64,000 nucleotides of DNA, taken from contig JBFNJI010000002.1 in assembly GCA_040793985.1 (NCBI GenBank), positions 248,001-312,000 on the forward strand. Reading direction: 5' to 3'. Position numbers and translations under genes: made by a program. Positions 15,958 to 27,100 of this stretch are shown here, piece by piece; the first letter of the stretch is position 1; each line of letters starts with the position of its first letter. The notes under the pieces were generated by a model that was not told the origin of the DNA, did no database searches, and saw only the letters and a list, made by a program, of their open reading frames with translations. This DNA comes from Thiodiazotropha sp040793985. GTDB lineage: Bacteria; Pseudomonadota; Gammaproteobacteria; Chromatiales; Chromatiaceae.

Positions 15958-17145
15958 TCAAGCCTTGAGCACAGCTTCAATTCGATCCAGCGCCGTTTCC
16001 AGGTTTTGTTGGCTGGTGGCGATGGAGATGCGGACATGTCCGGAGAGCCCAAACGCGGTGCCCGGCACCAGGGCGACGCCGGCCTCCGTGATCAGGTATT
16101 CCGAGAGCTCCAGGTCGTTATTGGCACCATCGATGGAGGCGAGTGCGCCTTCCACATTCGGGAAACAGTAGAAGGTGCCGTCGCTTGGCAGACAGTCGAT
16201 ACCCGGCATGCTGTTGAGGCGGTCGACCACATAATCGTGGCGCTCCTTGAAGGCGACCAGCATCTCCTGGATGCATGCCTGGGGTCCTTCCAGTGCTGCC
16301 TGTGCCGCCACCTGCGATATCGAGGTGGGGTTCGAAGTGCTCTGCGACTGGATTTTCTTCATCGACTTGATGATATCCGCCGGACCGCCGGCATAGCCGA
16401 TGCGCCATCCGGTCATGGAGTAGGCTTTGGAGACCCCGTTCAGCACCAGGGTTCGATCCTTCAATTCGGGGCAGGCGTTGAGTATGTTGACGAAGCTGTT
16501 TCCTGGCCAGAGGATATGTTCGTACATGTCGTCGGTCGCAATCAGTACCCTTGGGTGGTCTTTCAACACCTCTCCCAGGGCGACCAGTTCTTCGCGGCTG
16601 TAGGCCATACCGGTCGGATTTGAAGGACTGTTGATGACGAACAATTTGGTCTTTTCGGTGATTGCGGCCGCCAGCTGCTGGGCGTTGATCTTGAAATTCT
16701 GTGACGCTCCGGCGGAGACCAGTACCGGTACGCCGCCTGCAAGAATCGACATGTCCGGGTAGGAGACCCAGTAGGGAGCAGGGATAATGACCTCGTCACC
16801 GGGATCGAGAACCGCCTGGGCGAGATTGTAGAAACTCTGTTTACCACCACAGGAGACAAGAATCTCTCCCGGTGCATAGTCGAATCCGTTGTCACGCTGG
16901 AATTTGTCTATTATCGCCTGCTTCAGGGCCGGTGTGCCGTCCACGGCGGTATATTTGGTGAAGCCGTCGTTAATGGCTTTGATGGCGGCCGACTTGATGT
17001 GGTCTGGGGTATCGAAATCCGGTTCTCCCGCACCCAGACCAATGACATCCTTTCCCGCAGCTCGCATCTCGGCTGCCCGGGCGGTAACTGCAAGGGTGGG
17101 GGAGGGTTTGACGGCTTGTACGCGACTGGAGAGTTGTGCATTCAT
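15958..17145 (-). CDS. aspC: Aspartate aminotransferase (class I/II, subgroup I-gamma type)
   Basis: A 395-residue PLP-dependent aminotransferase, close in pattern to the thermophile/Bacillus-type AspC (AspB/AatA). Marks are LGAGEPDFDTPDHI near residues 37-50, INSPSNPTGM near 170, the PLP lysine in NGVSKAYSMTGWR (near 236-248), and the carboxylate-binding Arg in GHVRIS near the C-terminus. It interconverts aspartate and oxaloacetate with 2-oxoglutarate/glutamate in the cytoplasm. Some family members also act on prephenate or other acids, which cannot be settled here. It is divergent from uvrB. Confidence 0.9.
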   Translation of the reverse strand: MNAQLSSRVQAVKPSPTLAVTARAAEMRAAGKDVIGLGAGEPDFDTPDHIKSAAIKAINDGFTKYTAVDGTPALKQAIIDKFQRDNGFDYAPGEILVSCGGKQSFYNLAQAVLDPGDEVIIPAPYWVSYPDMSILAGGVPVLVSAGASQNFKINAQQLAAAITEKTKLFVINSPSNPTGMAYSREELVALGEVLKDHPRVLIATDDMYEHILWPGNSFVNILNACPELKDRTLVLNGVSKAYSMTGWRIGYAGGPADIIKSMKKIQSQSTSNPTSISQVAAQAALEGPQACIQEMLVAFKERHDYVVDRLNSMPGIDCLPSDGTFYCFPNVEGALASIDGANNDLELSEYLITEAGVALVPGTAFGLSGHVRISIATSQQNLETALDRIEAVLKA

Positions 17146-17276
17146 TACTGTTTTTATCCCTGATTTTCAAACATCAGCGATTCGGCTGATCGGCGGGTTG
17201 GTTAAAAAAAGCCATTCGTAGATGACGTTGTCGGGATGCCATAATAGCCAATTAACGCACAATGAAGAATCCCCTA

Positions 17277-19283
17277 ATGAGCAAAGCGTTTAAAATATCC
17301 GCCAATTTTTCCCCATCCGGTGATCAACCGGAGGCAATCAGGCAGCTGGAAGAGGGCTTGAGGCACGGTGAGGCCGGCATGACCCTGCTCGGTGTCACCG
17401 GTTCCGGCAAGACCTTCACCATCGCCAATGTAATCCAGAAATTACAGCGCCCGACCCTGATTCTGGCCCCCAACAAAACCCTGGCGGCTCAGCTCTACGG
17501 CGAGTTCAAGGAGTTTTTTCCCGATAACGCGGTGGAGTATTTCGTCTCCTACTACGACTACTACCAGCCCGAGGCCTATGTGCCCGCTTCCGATACCTTT
17601 ATCGAGAAGGATGCCTCAATCAATGACCATATCGAGCAGATGCGGCTGTCGGCAACCAAGGCGCTGCTGGAGCGCCAGGATACGATCATCGTCGCCACCG
17701 TCTCCTCCATCTACGGCCTTGGTGATCCGCGCGCCTACCTCGGGATGATGCTCCACCTGAGCCGTGGCGAGATCATTGATCAGCGTGCCATTCTGCGCCG
17801 TCTCGCGGAGCTGCAGTACAAGCGCAACGATGTCGAGCTCCATCGTGCAAGCTTCCGGGTGCGAGGCGAGGTGATCGACATCTATCCCGCGGAGTCGGAC
17901 GCCGAGGCGGTGCGGGTTGAGCTGTTCGATGATGAAATTGAGAACATCTCCGTGTTCGACCCGCTCACAGGCGAGATCATGCGCAAGGTTCCGCGCTATT
18001 CGATCTATCCGAAAAGCCACTATGTTACCCCGAGAGAGACCCTGTTGCAGGCCGTGGATCAGATCAAACTGGAGTTACAGCAGCGGCTGCGGGACCTGGA
18101 ATCGGCAAACAAGCTGGTGGAGGCGCAGCGTCTCGAACAGAGAACCCGCTTCGATATCGAGATGATCACCGAACTTGGCTACTGCACAGGTATCGAGAAC
18201 TACTCCCGCTATCTCTCTGGGCGCTCCGCCGGTGAACCGCCGCCGACCCTCTTTGACTACCTGCCCGACGACTCCCTGCTGGTGGTGGACGAGAGCCATG
18301 TCACGGTTCCCCAGCTCGGTGGTATGTATCGTGGCGACAGGTCACGCAAGGAGACCCTGGTGGAGTACGGTTTTCGTCTCCCATCCGCCCTGGACAACAG
18401 ACCCCTGAGATTCGAGGAGTTCGAGTTCCGCTCCCCACAGACGATCTATGTCAGCGCCACGCCCCGCGACTACGAGATCGATCACTCGGGTGCCATCGTC
18501 GAGCAGGTGGTTCGTCCCACCGGTCTCGTCGATCCTCAACTCGAGGTCAGGGCGGCAAGTACCCAGGTCGACGACCTGTTGTCGGAGATAAATGTACGGG
18601 TGGCGCGCAATGAAAGAGTGCTGGTGACCACCCTCACCAAACGCATGGCGGAGGACCTTACCGATTATCTCGGCGATCATGGGGTGCGCGTGCGCTACCT
18701 CCACAGCGATATAGATACCGTGGAGCGTGTGGAGATCATTCGCGACCTGCGTCTCGGTGAGTTCGACGTGCTGGTCGGTATCAATCTGCTGCGGGAAGGA
18801 CTGGATATGCCCGAGGTCTCACTGGTGGCGATCCTGGACGCGGACAAGGAGGGGTTTCTGCGCTCCGAGGGGTCCCTGATACAGACCATCGGCCGCGCCG
18901 CGCGCAATGCCAATGGCATGGCGATCCTCTATGCCGATCAGATGACAGGTTCGATGGAGCGGGCAATCGGCGAGACCAATCGACGGCGCGACAAGCAGAT
19001 CGAATATAACCGGATCCACGGGATCACCCCCCAGACCATACTGAAATCGATAGCCGACATTATGGAGGGTGCCTACCCGGGCGGGCAGATCAATGCCAAG
19101 CGTTATGCCAGGGTGGCGGAAGAGGAGATGGAGTATGCCGGTCTCTCGCCCGCGCAGCTGGCAAAGCGCATTCAACAGTTGGAGGAGCAGATGTATCGCC
19201 ATGCTCAGGATCTTGAATTCGAGGAGGCGGCAAAGATCCGTGATCAGATCAGGCATTTGCAGGAGAGAGGTTTAGTGGTGTGA
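17277..19283 (+). CDS. uvrB: UvrABC system protein B
   Basis: The full-length excision-repair helicase-like subunit. Starting at the ATG at 17277 (MSKAFKISANF, which lines up with the family start) gives 668 residues; an in-frame ATG at 17262 adds five residues. Walker A is GVTGSGKT near residue 39, the beta-hairpin DNA-clamping region contains YYDYYQPEAYVP, the helicase motif VVDESH is near 337, motif VI GRAARN is near 540, and the C-terminal UvrC-binding helix pair QLEEQMYRHAQDLEFEEAAK is near 635. It loads on damage with UvrA and recruits UvrC. No LexA box was found in the 130-base spacer to aspC. Confidence 0.97.
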   Translation: MSKAFKISANFSPSGDQPEAIRQLEEGLRHGEAGMTLLGVTGSGKTFTIANVIQKLQRPTLILAPNKTLAAQLYGEFKEFFPDNAVEYFVSYYDYYQPEAYVPASDTFIEKDASINDHIEQMRLSATKALLERQDTIIVATVSSIYGLGDPRAYLGMMLHLSRGEIIDQRAILRRLAELQYKRNDVELHRASFRVRGEVIDIYPAESDAEAVRVELFDDEIENISVFDPLTGEIMRKVPRYSIYPKSHYVTPRETLLQAVDQIKLELQQRLRDLESANKLVEAQRLEQRTRFDIEMITELGYCTGIENYSRYLSGRSAGEPPPTLFDYLPDDSLLVVDESHVTVPQLGGMYRGDRSRKETLVEYGFRLPSALDNRPLRFEEFEFRSPQTIYVSATPRDYEIDHSGAIVEQVVRPTGLVDPQLEVRAASTQVDDLLSEINVRVARNERVLVTTLTKRMAEDLTDYLGDHGVRVRYLHSDIDTVERVEIIRDLRLGEFDVLVGINLLREGLDMPEVSLVAILDADKEGFLRSEGSLIQTIGRAARNANGMAILYADQMTGSMERAIGETNRRRDKQIEYNRIHGITPQTILKSIADIMEGAYPGGQINAKRYARVAEEEMEYAGLSPAQLAKRIQQLEEQMYRHAQDLEFEEAAKIRDQIRHLQERGLVV

Positions 19284-19335
19284 ATGGAACTGCCGGGTCT
19301 GTCGGTTCGGGTACCTCTCCACGGCGTATACGCGC

Positions 19336-20340
19336 ATGGATCCGCTGACTCAAATATTGCTTGGTGCGGCCGTTGGGCATGCGACGCTGGGCGCGCAGGT
19401 GGGCCGCAAGGCACTCTTCTGGGGTGCGGTAATAGGAGGGATGCCCGATCTCGATCTGCTTATGCCCCACGCGGACGATGTGGCGGCCGTTACCAATCAC
19501 CGCAGCTACAGTCACTCCCTGGTCACACACACCGTCGTCGCGCCACTCCTGGGTGCGGGACTCGCGCGTCTGCATGCGAAGGACGGTGCCTCGATTGTTC
19601 GCTGGACCCTGCTTGCGTGGCTTGCGCTCGCAACCCACGCCCTGCTCGATGCGACAACCATCTACGGTACGCAGCTCTTCTGGCCGAGTTCGGTGCCACC
19701 GGCCGGGCTCGGCAGCATCTTTATTATCGATCCCATTTATACGCTCCCGCTGCTCGTCGGCGTGTTGTGGGCCGTGTTCGCCAGGCGCAGTTCGGTTGTC
19801 GCAATGCGTGCGAACCTGGTGGGCCTTGGCCTGAGCACTGCCTATCTCGCGGTTGCCATTCTCATCCAGGCGCAGGTGCGTGACATCGCTACGAGTGAAT
19901 TGGTCCGCCAGGGTGAGGTGAACCATCGGCTGATCGCTACGCCGACGCCTTTCAACCTGGTGCTCTGGCGCCTGGTCGCGAAGGTGCCAAACGGTTACTG
20001 GGAGGGCTACTATTCGTTGCTCGATCCTTCGCCCGCAGTCAGTTTCGCGCAATATCCGAGTAATGAAGGCCTGCTCTCGTCTATTGAAGATGCGCCCGCG
20101 GTGGCACGGCTGCGTTGGTTCACCAAGGGATTCTATCGGGTGAGGGAGATCGATGGTCGAGTGGAGATCACCGACTTGCGCATGGGCTTTGAGCCTCACT
20201 ATGTGTTCTCTTTCGTTGTCGGCCAGCGACAGGAAGGCGACATATACCCGTCGATTCCGCCCAAACGTCTTCCTGCCGAGCGTCCCGACCTCGAGGCATT
20301 GCACTGGGTGTGGCGGCGAATGCTCGGTGAAACGGATTAG
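19336..20340 (+). CDS. YdjM/DUF457-family membrane-bound metal-dependent hydrolase
   Basis: A 334-residue protein. The N-terminus MDPLTQILLGAAVGHA and the His/Asp pattern (PDLDLL near residue 38, NHRSYSHSL near 55, ATHALLDATTIYG near 98) are typical of the inner-membrane YdjM-like family, a predicted metal-dependent hydrolase. Four or five membrane helices lie within residues 1-190, followed by a soluble C-terminal domain of about 140 residues that short family members lack. It starts 52 bp after uvrB on the same strand and may be co-transcribed. Family members are sometimes SOS-associated, but the substrate is unknown. Confidence 0.85.
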   Translation: MDPLTQILLGAAVGHATLGAQVGRKALFWGAVIGGMPDLDLLMPHADDVAAVTNHRSYSHSLVTHTVVAPLLGAGLARLHAKDGASIVRWTLLAWLALATHALLDATTIYGTQLFWPSSVPPAGLGSIFIIDPIYTLPLLVGVLWAVFARRSSVVAMRANLVGLGLSTAYLAVAILIQAQVRDIATSELVRQGEVNHRLIATPTPFNLVLWRLVAKVPNGYWEGYYSLLDPSPAVSFAQYPSNEGLLSSIEDAPAVARLRWFTKGFYRVREIDGRVEITDLRMGFEPHYVFSFVVGQRQEGDIYPSIPPKRLPAERPDLEALHWVWRRMLGETD

Positions 20341-20615
20341 ACTGGGCCGAATTAACCTGCCGAAGGGTCTCAGGTTTTGGTGCCGTGCCGCTGTGGTGCC
20401 TGTGGTCCTTGCGTGGCGCTGCGGTGAAATGCTTGGAATGAATGTGGGTCATTTCGGATTCAATCGGCCGCTGCTTCTATTAACAGGGGAAATGTAAAGT
20501 ATTTAAATTAAACGCTTTATTTTTCTATGCTTTCTTCTAGAATTGAATTCATTCCAAGTTACAACACAGGCATAGAGAGTAGCAGCAACTCACGCTGTGG
20601 CAGGTAGTACTGAAT

Positions 20616-21269
20616 ATGAGCGATATTCAAGGTATGCTCAGTGATATCCAGGCAGAGGCGGACTATGCCTGCCGTATGACGGGGCAAACCAATCTCAACG
20701 ATCATGTATTGGCAGCTATGGGCCGTGTGCCCAGGCATCGCTTTGTCAGTAAATCATTCCGCAACCACGCCTTCGACAACAGCCCGCTGCCCATCGGCAA
20801 GGGGCAGACCATCTCCCAGCCGTTTATTGTCGCGCTGATGACCGATCTCATTGCGCCCAACAGGCGTGACAAGATACTCGAGGTGGGGACCGGGTCCGGC
20901 TATCAAACTGCGGTTTTGGCCGAACTGGTCAATCACCTCTATACCATCGAGATTATTCCCAAGCTCGCCCAGAAGTCCCGTCGGCGCTTGGAAAAAGAGG
21001 GCTATTCCAACATCTCCTTCCTGGAGGGTGACGGTTATTATGGCTGGCCCGACGAGGCACCCTTCGATGCCATAATGGTCACCGCGGCGGTGGAGCATAT
21101 ACCCCAGACGCTGATCGATCAGCTGGTACCGGGAGGACGGCTTGTGCTGCCGGTCGGGGAACGGCGCTACAGCCAGGATTTAATACTGGTTGAGAAGGGC
21201 CTGACCGGGTCGATCGAGAAAACCAGACTGATGCCGGTCTCCTTTGTCCCACTGACCGGATCGCGGTAA
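20616..21269 (+). CDS. pcm: Protein-L-isoaspartate O-methyltransferase
   Basis: A 217-residue SAM-dependent methyltransferase that repairs isoaspartyl residues in damaged proteins. Class motifs are PRHRFV near residue 37, GQTISQPFIVALM near 66, SAM-binding LEVGTGSGYQTAVLAEL near 88-104, IEIIPKLA, and DAIMVTAAVEHIP near 150. The length fits the family. It is not followed by surE, nlpD or rpoS; tRNA-Val comes next. The upstream 275 bases are AT-rich with no gene, and its promoter is presumably within 20480-20610. Confidence 0.94.
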   Translation: MSDIQGMLSDIQAEADYACRMTGQTNLNDHVLAAMGRVPRHRFVSKSFRNHAFDNSPLPIGKGQTISQPFIVALMTDLIAPNRRDKILEVGTGSGYQTAVLAELVNHLYTIEIIPKLAQKSRRRLEKEGYSNISFLEGDGYYGWPDEAPFDAIMVTAAVEHIPQTLIDQLVPGGRLVLPVGERRYSQDLILVEKGLTGSIEKTRLMPVSFVPLTGSR

Positions 21270-21292
21270 TCATCCTACCGATACTCGTGGGG

Positions 21293-21322
21293 TTGCAATG
21301 GATGTGGAGCAGCCTGTATGAT
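21293..21322 (+). promoter_or_regulatory. Probable promoter of tRNA-Val
   Basis: TTGCAA (21293-21298) and TATGAT (21317-21322) are separated by 18 bases; the tRNA begins 13 bases after the -10. Confidence 0.65.
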
Positions 21323-21334
21323 TCGCCGTCTCAA

Positions 21335-21411
<77 letters not shown>

Positions 21412-21417
21412 ACAAAC

Positions 21418-21449
21418 AAGCACTCATGGTCTGCCCTGAGTGCTTTTTT
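21418..21449 (+). terminator. Intrinsic terminator after tRNA-Val
   Basis: The 9-bp stem AAGCACTCA / TGAGTGCTT with a 10-base loop is followed by TTTTT. It may also serve the converging minus-strand operon ending at 21474, because the A tract before the stem supplies U's on that strand. Confidence 0.9.
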
Positions 21450-21473
21450 ATTGCCTCAGAGCATGGATTCTCA

Positions 21474-23546
21474 TCATGTCTGACTCGCCATCTCCAGACA
21501 CAGGGTCTGGTACAGCTCCGCGGCGGGGAGTGGGTGGCTGTAGAGGTAGCCCTGTGCGAGATCACTGCCAGCTTGCAGTAGGAACTCGGCCTGGTCTGTA
21601 TTCTCCACCCCTTCGGCGACCGATTCGAGTCCGAGGTTTTTTGACAGCGCGATGATGGCGCGCACGATCGCCTCATCGTTGCTGTCCTGGCCGATGTCCC
21701 GGACGAACGACTGGTCGATTTTGATTCGGTCCAGCGGCAGCAGTTTTAGATAGGCGAGACTCGAGTAACCGGTGCCGAAATCGTCGATCGCGAAATTGAC
21801 CCCGATGGTTTTGAGTTCAGCGAGAACGGTGCGACTCAATTCGGGATTGCGTATCAACATCGATTCCGTGACCTCCAACTCCAGGCGCTCCGGTGAGAGA
21901 CCGCTTTTTTGCAACTCCTCGGAAACCTGTGCGACCAGTGCTTCGCGGTCGATCTGTTGCACCGAGAGGTTGACCGATATACGAGGTACCCGGAAATTGT
22001 CCTGGTCCCATTTCGCCAGCTGATGGCATGCGGTGTGCAACACCCACCTCCCGATATCGCCGATAATACCGATCTCTTCGGCCACCTCGATAAAGAGTCC
22101 AGGCGGGACCTGACCCTGTTTGGGATGCTGCCATCGAACCAACGCCTCGAGCCCCTTGAGCTGCCGAGTCTTGATATCCACTATGGGTTGATAGTGGAGT
22201 ATCAATTCATTGCGGTCGATGGCCCTGCGCAGGTCGTTCTCCATCATCAGTCGCTCAAGCGCGCCCTCAGACAGGGCCTGAGTGAAAAATCGATAGGTAT
22301 TCCTGCCTTGCTGCTTGGCTTCATACATGGCGCGGTCGGCATGGCGTATGAGTAGATCCGGTTCGTCGCCGTCGTTGGGATAGAGGGTGATCCCGATGCT
22401 CGCCGTTACCACCAGTTCATGTTCCCCGATGGTCATCGGGTTGGAGAACATATCGATCAACTTACGCGCCACCACAGAGGCATGTTGTGCGTTTGTCTGC
22501 TCTTCCAACAGCAGCACGAACTCATCCCCACCCAGTCGGGCGATGGTGTCACTGGAACGCATGATCTCGCTCATGCGTTTGCTGACTTCCAGCAATACCT
22601 GATCACCGATCGGATGCCCAAGGGTGTCATTGACCGTCTTGAAGCGGTCAAGATCGAGAAACAGCAATGCAATCGAATTGTTCTCGCGGCGCGCATGCAT
22701 CAGGGCGTGGTCGAATCGCTCCAGAAACAGGGCACGGTTGGGCAGTTGGGTCAGGGCGTCGTGATGGGCAAGAAAGTTGATCTTGTCCTGCGCTTCCTTG
22801 ATCTGGGTAATATCGCTGAAGACACCCACAAAGTGGGTTGTCTCGCCATTGTTGTCTTTCACCGCACTGATCGTCAGCCACTCCGGATAGACATCGCCGT
22901 TCTTGCGCCGGTTCCAGATTTCACCCCGCCAATGGTCGGTTTTCAACAGGATGTCCCACATATCTCGATAAAACGAGGGCTCATGGTGGCCCGACTTGAG
23001 AATCCTGGGGTTTTCGCCTATCACCTCATCATGGGAATAACCGGTGATGGCCTCAAAGGCAGGGTTGGTGGAGACGATGTCCCCGTTTACGTCGGTTACG
23101 GTGATCCCCTCCGCGGTGTTCTGGAAGGCCCTTTCCGCAAGGCGCAGTTTCTCCTCGGCGATACGGTGCGCCTTTCTCAGTTGTCGATCCTCAAGTACCC
23201 GCTTTACCGCTTCACCCAGCCTGGCGGGTCGATCTTTCAAGACATAGTCGTTGGCACCCTGACGAAGGGCGTCAATGGCTGCCTCTTCACCAATTCCGCC
23301 TGAAACGATAATAAACGGAATATCGAGATTCTGTTGCCGTAGTAGAGAGAGGGCGCGTTGACCGCTGAACTGCGGAAGATGCCAATCACAGAGAATAATG
23401 TCCGGTAACTTTTCCAGGGCCTGCAAATAGGCGGTTTCGCCCTGTACACGGGTGTACTCCAAGGTGAATCCCTCTTCCTTTAGTTGCAAGGCCATCAACT
23501 CGGCGTCATAGGGCAGGTCTTCGACGATGAGAATTCGAAGTGACAT
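21474..23546 (-). CDS. Receiver-PAS-GGDEF-EAL c-di-GMP protein
   Basis: A 690-residue cytoplasmic protein with four domains. The receiver domain covers residues 1-125, with LPDIILCDWHLPQFSG carrying the phospho-acceptor Asp near 54. PAS covers about 140-260 (TGYSHDEVIGENPRIL). The GGDEF domain is about 265-430 and has the catalytic LGGDEFVLLL. The EAL domain is about 440-685 with LEALVRWQHP and DDFGTGYSSLAYLK. Both signature motifs are intact, so synthesis and breakdown of c-di-GMP are both possible. It is the last gene of a three-gene operon, 7 bp after the single-domain receiver and downstream of the large histidine kinase, which probably phosphorylates one or both receivers. Confidence 0.94.
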   Translation of the reverse strand: MSLRILIVEDLPYDAELMALQLKEEGFTLEYTRVQGETAYLQALEKLPDIILCDWHLPQFSGQRALSLLRQQNLDIPFIIVSGGIGEEAAIDALRQGANDYVLKDRPARLGEAVKRVLEDRQLRKAHRIAEEKLRLAERAFQNTAEGITVTDVNGDIVSTNPAFEAITGYSHDEVIGENPRILKSGHHEPSFYRDMWDILLKTDHWRGEIWNRRKNGDVYPEWLTISAVKDNNGETTHFVGVFSDITQIKEAQDKINFLAHHDALTQLPNRALFLERFDHALMHARRENNSIALLFLDLDRFKTVNDTLGHPIGDQVLLEVSKRMSEIMRSSDTIARLGGDEFVLLLEEQTNAQHASVVARKLIDMFSNPMTIGEHELVVTASIGITLYPNDGDEPDLLIRHADRAMYEAKQQGRNTYRFFTQALSEGALERLMMENDLRRAIDRNELILHYQPIVDIKTRQLKGLEALVRWQHPKQGQVPPGLFIEVAEEIGIIGDIGRWVLHTACHQLAKWDQDNFRVPRISVNLSVQQIDREALVAQVSEELQKSGLSPERLELEVTESMLIRNPELSRTVLAELKTIGVNFAIDDFGTGYSSLAYLKLLPLDRIKIDQSFVRDIGQDSNDEAIVRAIIALSKNLGLESVAEGVENTDQAEFLLQAGSDLAQGYLYSHPLPAAELYQTLCLEMASQT

Positions 23547-23553
23547 GCAGGAT

Positions 23554-24012
23554 TCAGGCGGAATCGCTCTCAGTCATGGGCGCCCCCACATTGAGGGTCA
23601 GCCAATAATCCTCGATTTTACGCACCACATCGATGAATCCTGTGAAGGCGACAGGTTTGACCAGATAGGAATTGGCGCCGATATCGTAGGAGAGCGCTCG
23701 GTCCCCCTCTTCCTTCGATGAGGTGAGGATGACTACCGGTATGCGTTTGATCAAGGGCGTCTCCTTGATCCGTTGCAGCACTTCGAAGCCGTCGATCCCC
23801 GGCATTTTGAGATCCAGCAGTATGAGGTCGGGAATGGGATGCTGGTTACGGTTGGCGAAGTGCTCTTTGCCAAACAGGTAATTCAAAGCCTCTTGTCCGC
23901 TATATGAAACTTCTACGCGGTTGGAAAGGCGGGCCTCCTTGAAAGCATCAAGGGTCAGCTCGATGTCCATTCGACTGTCATCAATCAGTAAGATGACGGC
24001 GGGTTTGTTCAT
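23554..24012 (-). CDS. Single-domain response regulator (Rcp1-like)
   Basis: A 152-residue stand-alone receiver. The acidic pocket ILLIDDSRMD, the phospho-Asp in PDLILLDLKMPGIDG near residue 69, the Thr/Ser in VVILTSSKEE and the Lys in YLVKPV are all present. The spacing (long loop with NYLFGKEHFANRNQHPIPD) is that of the Rcp1 group, which pairs with phytochrome-like kinases having an SHDLRAPLR H-box. The upstream gene is such a kinase (98 bp away). No output domain is present, so it is either a phosphate shuttle or acts by protein contact. Confidence 0.94.
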   Translation of the reverse strand: MNKPAVILLIDDSRMDIELTLDAFKEARLSNRVEVSYSGQEALNYLFGKEHFANRNQHPIPDLILLDLKMPGIDGFEVLQRIKETPLIKRIPVVILTSSKEEGDRALSYDIGANSYLVKPVAFTGFIDVVRKIEDYWLTLNVGAPMTESDSA

Positions 24013-24110
24013 GGCCTTTGACCTTTATTGTTATCCTGGTCCACAGGATAGGGTGCGATATTTCGACTTATTCTGTCAACAAATTGGCTTCCCAATCGTT
24101 GATGGAGGGG

Positions 24111-27100
24111 TCAGTGTACCTCCGCAACGGGTAATATTATGGTAAATCTGCTGCCCTCGCCCAAGGTGGATTCCACCTTCACCTCACCGCTCATCATATG
24201 CGCGGCCTTGGTTACGATGGCGAGACCGACCCCGGTACCCGGATATTCGTCCTGGCTGTGTAAGCGCTGAAAAACCTGGAAGATTTTCTCATGGTATTCT
24301 GGCGCTATGCCGATGCCATTGTCCTTGACAGTAATAAACACGCGATCATCGTGGCGTGTTGAGGCAATGCTTATCACCGGTGCAACATCCGGCCGGCAAT
24401 AGGTGATGGCGTTATCTAACAGATTGCTCAGCTGCTGTCCGATCAGGGTGGCATCCCCCAGGGGTACGGCAAAGGGCTTTTCGATGATGAGCTTGGCGCC
24501 ACAGTTCTCGATAGGTTCACTGAAAGTGACCTGCAGGCCCTCAATGATGGGTGCCAACTCTATCGGCCGCATCTGCAGGGTACCGCGTCCGGTACGTGAG
24601 TATTGCAGCAGATCATCGATTAAATCACCCATATGGCTGCCTGCCTGAAGGACATTTTCCAGATAGTGCCGTCCATCCTCATTGAGAGAATCGGAATGGC
24701 GATTGACAAGTATATGGGCAAACCCGGTTACTGCACGCAGCGGCGCTCTCAAGTCGTGGGAAACAGAGTAGACAAACGACTCCAGTTCCTTGTTTGCCGT
24801 TTCCAACTCTCTGGTGCGTTCAATGACACGTGTCTCCAATTCATTATTGAGGCGGCTGACTTTGATTTCCGCGAGTTTGCGTTCGGTGATGTCCTGGCCG
24901 ATGGATTGGTAGGAGAGGACTTCACCCTGGGGCGTGAACAGGGCTCGGTTGGTCCAACGTTGCCAGCGTGTCTCTCCAGATTCCACAAGCACTAGATGTT
25001 CGTGCGATTGTGTGGGGGCCTCGGGTGTCAGCGCCCGGATGTGGCTCATCACAATCTCTCTGTCCTGTTCCGGGATCAAGTCGGTAAACTTGCTGCCGAA
25101 CAGTTCTTCCTGGGTTTTATTGAAATAGTCGCAATAGGCCTTGTTGACGAAGGTGATTTCGCTATCCGGTAGAAATCTACATATCAGAACCGGTGTATCT
25201 TCCACCACGGCACGGTATCGTTCCTCGCTCTCCTGCAGCGCTATCATCGCTTCTACCCGGTCAGTGATATCACGACCTACGCCGATAATCGAAGTCACCT
25301 TGTTATCCTTGTCCAGAATTGCGGTGTCCATCCAGCCCAGCCAGCGCCAACCGGAACTGGTCATGGCGCGCTGTTCGTGATAAACGGCATAGGGCGGCTG
25401 CAACAGCTGTGACATCGCTTCACGCGTTGTTTCCTGGTCATCCGGGTGGACCAAGGGCAAGAACCTGTTGCCCAGTAACTCATCTTCCCGCTTTTCAAAC
25501 AATCTGCAGTAGGAGGGGCTGACAAACTCGAAGCGGCCTTCCGGGTCTACTTTCACCACCAAGTCGGTCTGGTTCTCGACCAGCAGGCGATACTTCGCTT
25601 CGCTCGCCTGTAATGCGTTTTCAGCCTGTTTTCGGTCAGTTACATCATTGAAGATCGCAACGACCTCTCCACCGGGAAGACGATAGACATAATTCTCCAC
25701 CCAGAGCTGAAGACGCTCATCCTGGTAACTGCTGATGGGGAAGTATTCAGGATTGCCGGTCTCCCAGACGCGCCTGAGTACCGCCAGCAATCCTAACTTG
25801 TCGATACCCGGAAATGCATCAGTGACCCTGTGGCCCATCACATCTTCGCGACTGTTTCTGCCGATACGTTCGCCGGATTTGTTATAGTCCCGGAAGACAA
25901 AGTCAGCTCCCCCATCCACCGCCTCGTAAACCGCCACCCCATCGCTCATGTTGTCAACCAGTTCCCGGTAGCGGGTTTCGCTTAAGGCCAGCGCTGTGAG
26001 GCTGCGTCGGCGCTGTGCGATATGCCAGATCTCGTTGGCGATCAGCTGGGTTGTCTCGACGTCGAGTTCCGTATAGGGGGTGCGCTTGTTGCCGACCCCG
26101 GCGAGCATGACCACGCGATCGTTTTCGATGACAGGAAGGCTGATGAGACGAGTTAGGTCGGCATGACCGTCGGGTAGACCATTTTTTTTCGATATCTGCT
26201 GATAGTCATTGAATACAACCGGTTTGCGTTGACGGAACGCATCGGCCCAGATTCCCGCATTCTTGATCGGATAATGTTTGTCATGTACAGCCTCACAATA
26301 CTCTTCCTGGGTCCGTTTCGACCAGGTTACCAACTCGATGCTCTCCTGGTCTTGATTAACGAAGTGGATAAATGAGATTAGACTGTTTGTCAGTTCTTCG
26401 CTGATTGCCAGGCCGTGTTGCATGAATGCAGTTTCATCGAGATTTTTTGCGATTTCCGGTAGCTCCAACAAGGCAGAGGCGCGCCTTGCCTGGATCTCCA
26501 TGTACCTCTCATGCTGCTTTCTTGTGGTAATGTCGTGAAGTACGCAATGGGTCTGTTTAAACGCGCCTTGGGCGTCGAGTTCGGTGCGACCGTCAACGGA
26601 TACAGTGACGACTCGACCGTCGGATTTGATTAGATCGTACTCCTTGCCATGAATATTACCCTTGGAAACAAACTCGCCAAAACGGGTGGCTAATAATGGA
26701 TGTTGCTCAGACACGATAAAATCGGCGATTGGCTTGCCAATTATCTGCTGTCGATCGTATGCGTCATAGCCCAGTAACTCCAACCATGCCGGGTTGACAT
26801 CGAGAATATTGCCATCCTCATCCAAAGACTCGTAGGCCACGGGGGCATGCTCGTAGAAGAGTCGGAAATGCTCCAAACTCTCCCGCAATGCCTTTTCGGT
26901 ATTATGTAGGGCCGTAATGTCTCGGCCGATTCCAAGTACGCCAATCAGCGTGTCTGAGTCGTCGTAGACAGGGGTTTTTGTAGTCAGTAAGAGGGCTTTG
27001 TGACCATCGTCGGCAAAAGTGATCCACTCCTTGTTGGAGACTGAGTCACCAGCATCAATCGCGACCTGGTCATTGGCCCTGAAGAAATCAGCCAGTTCCC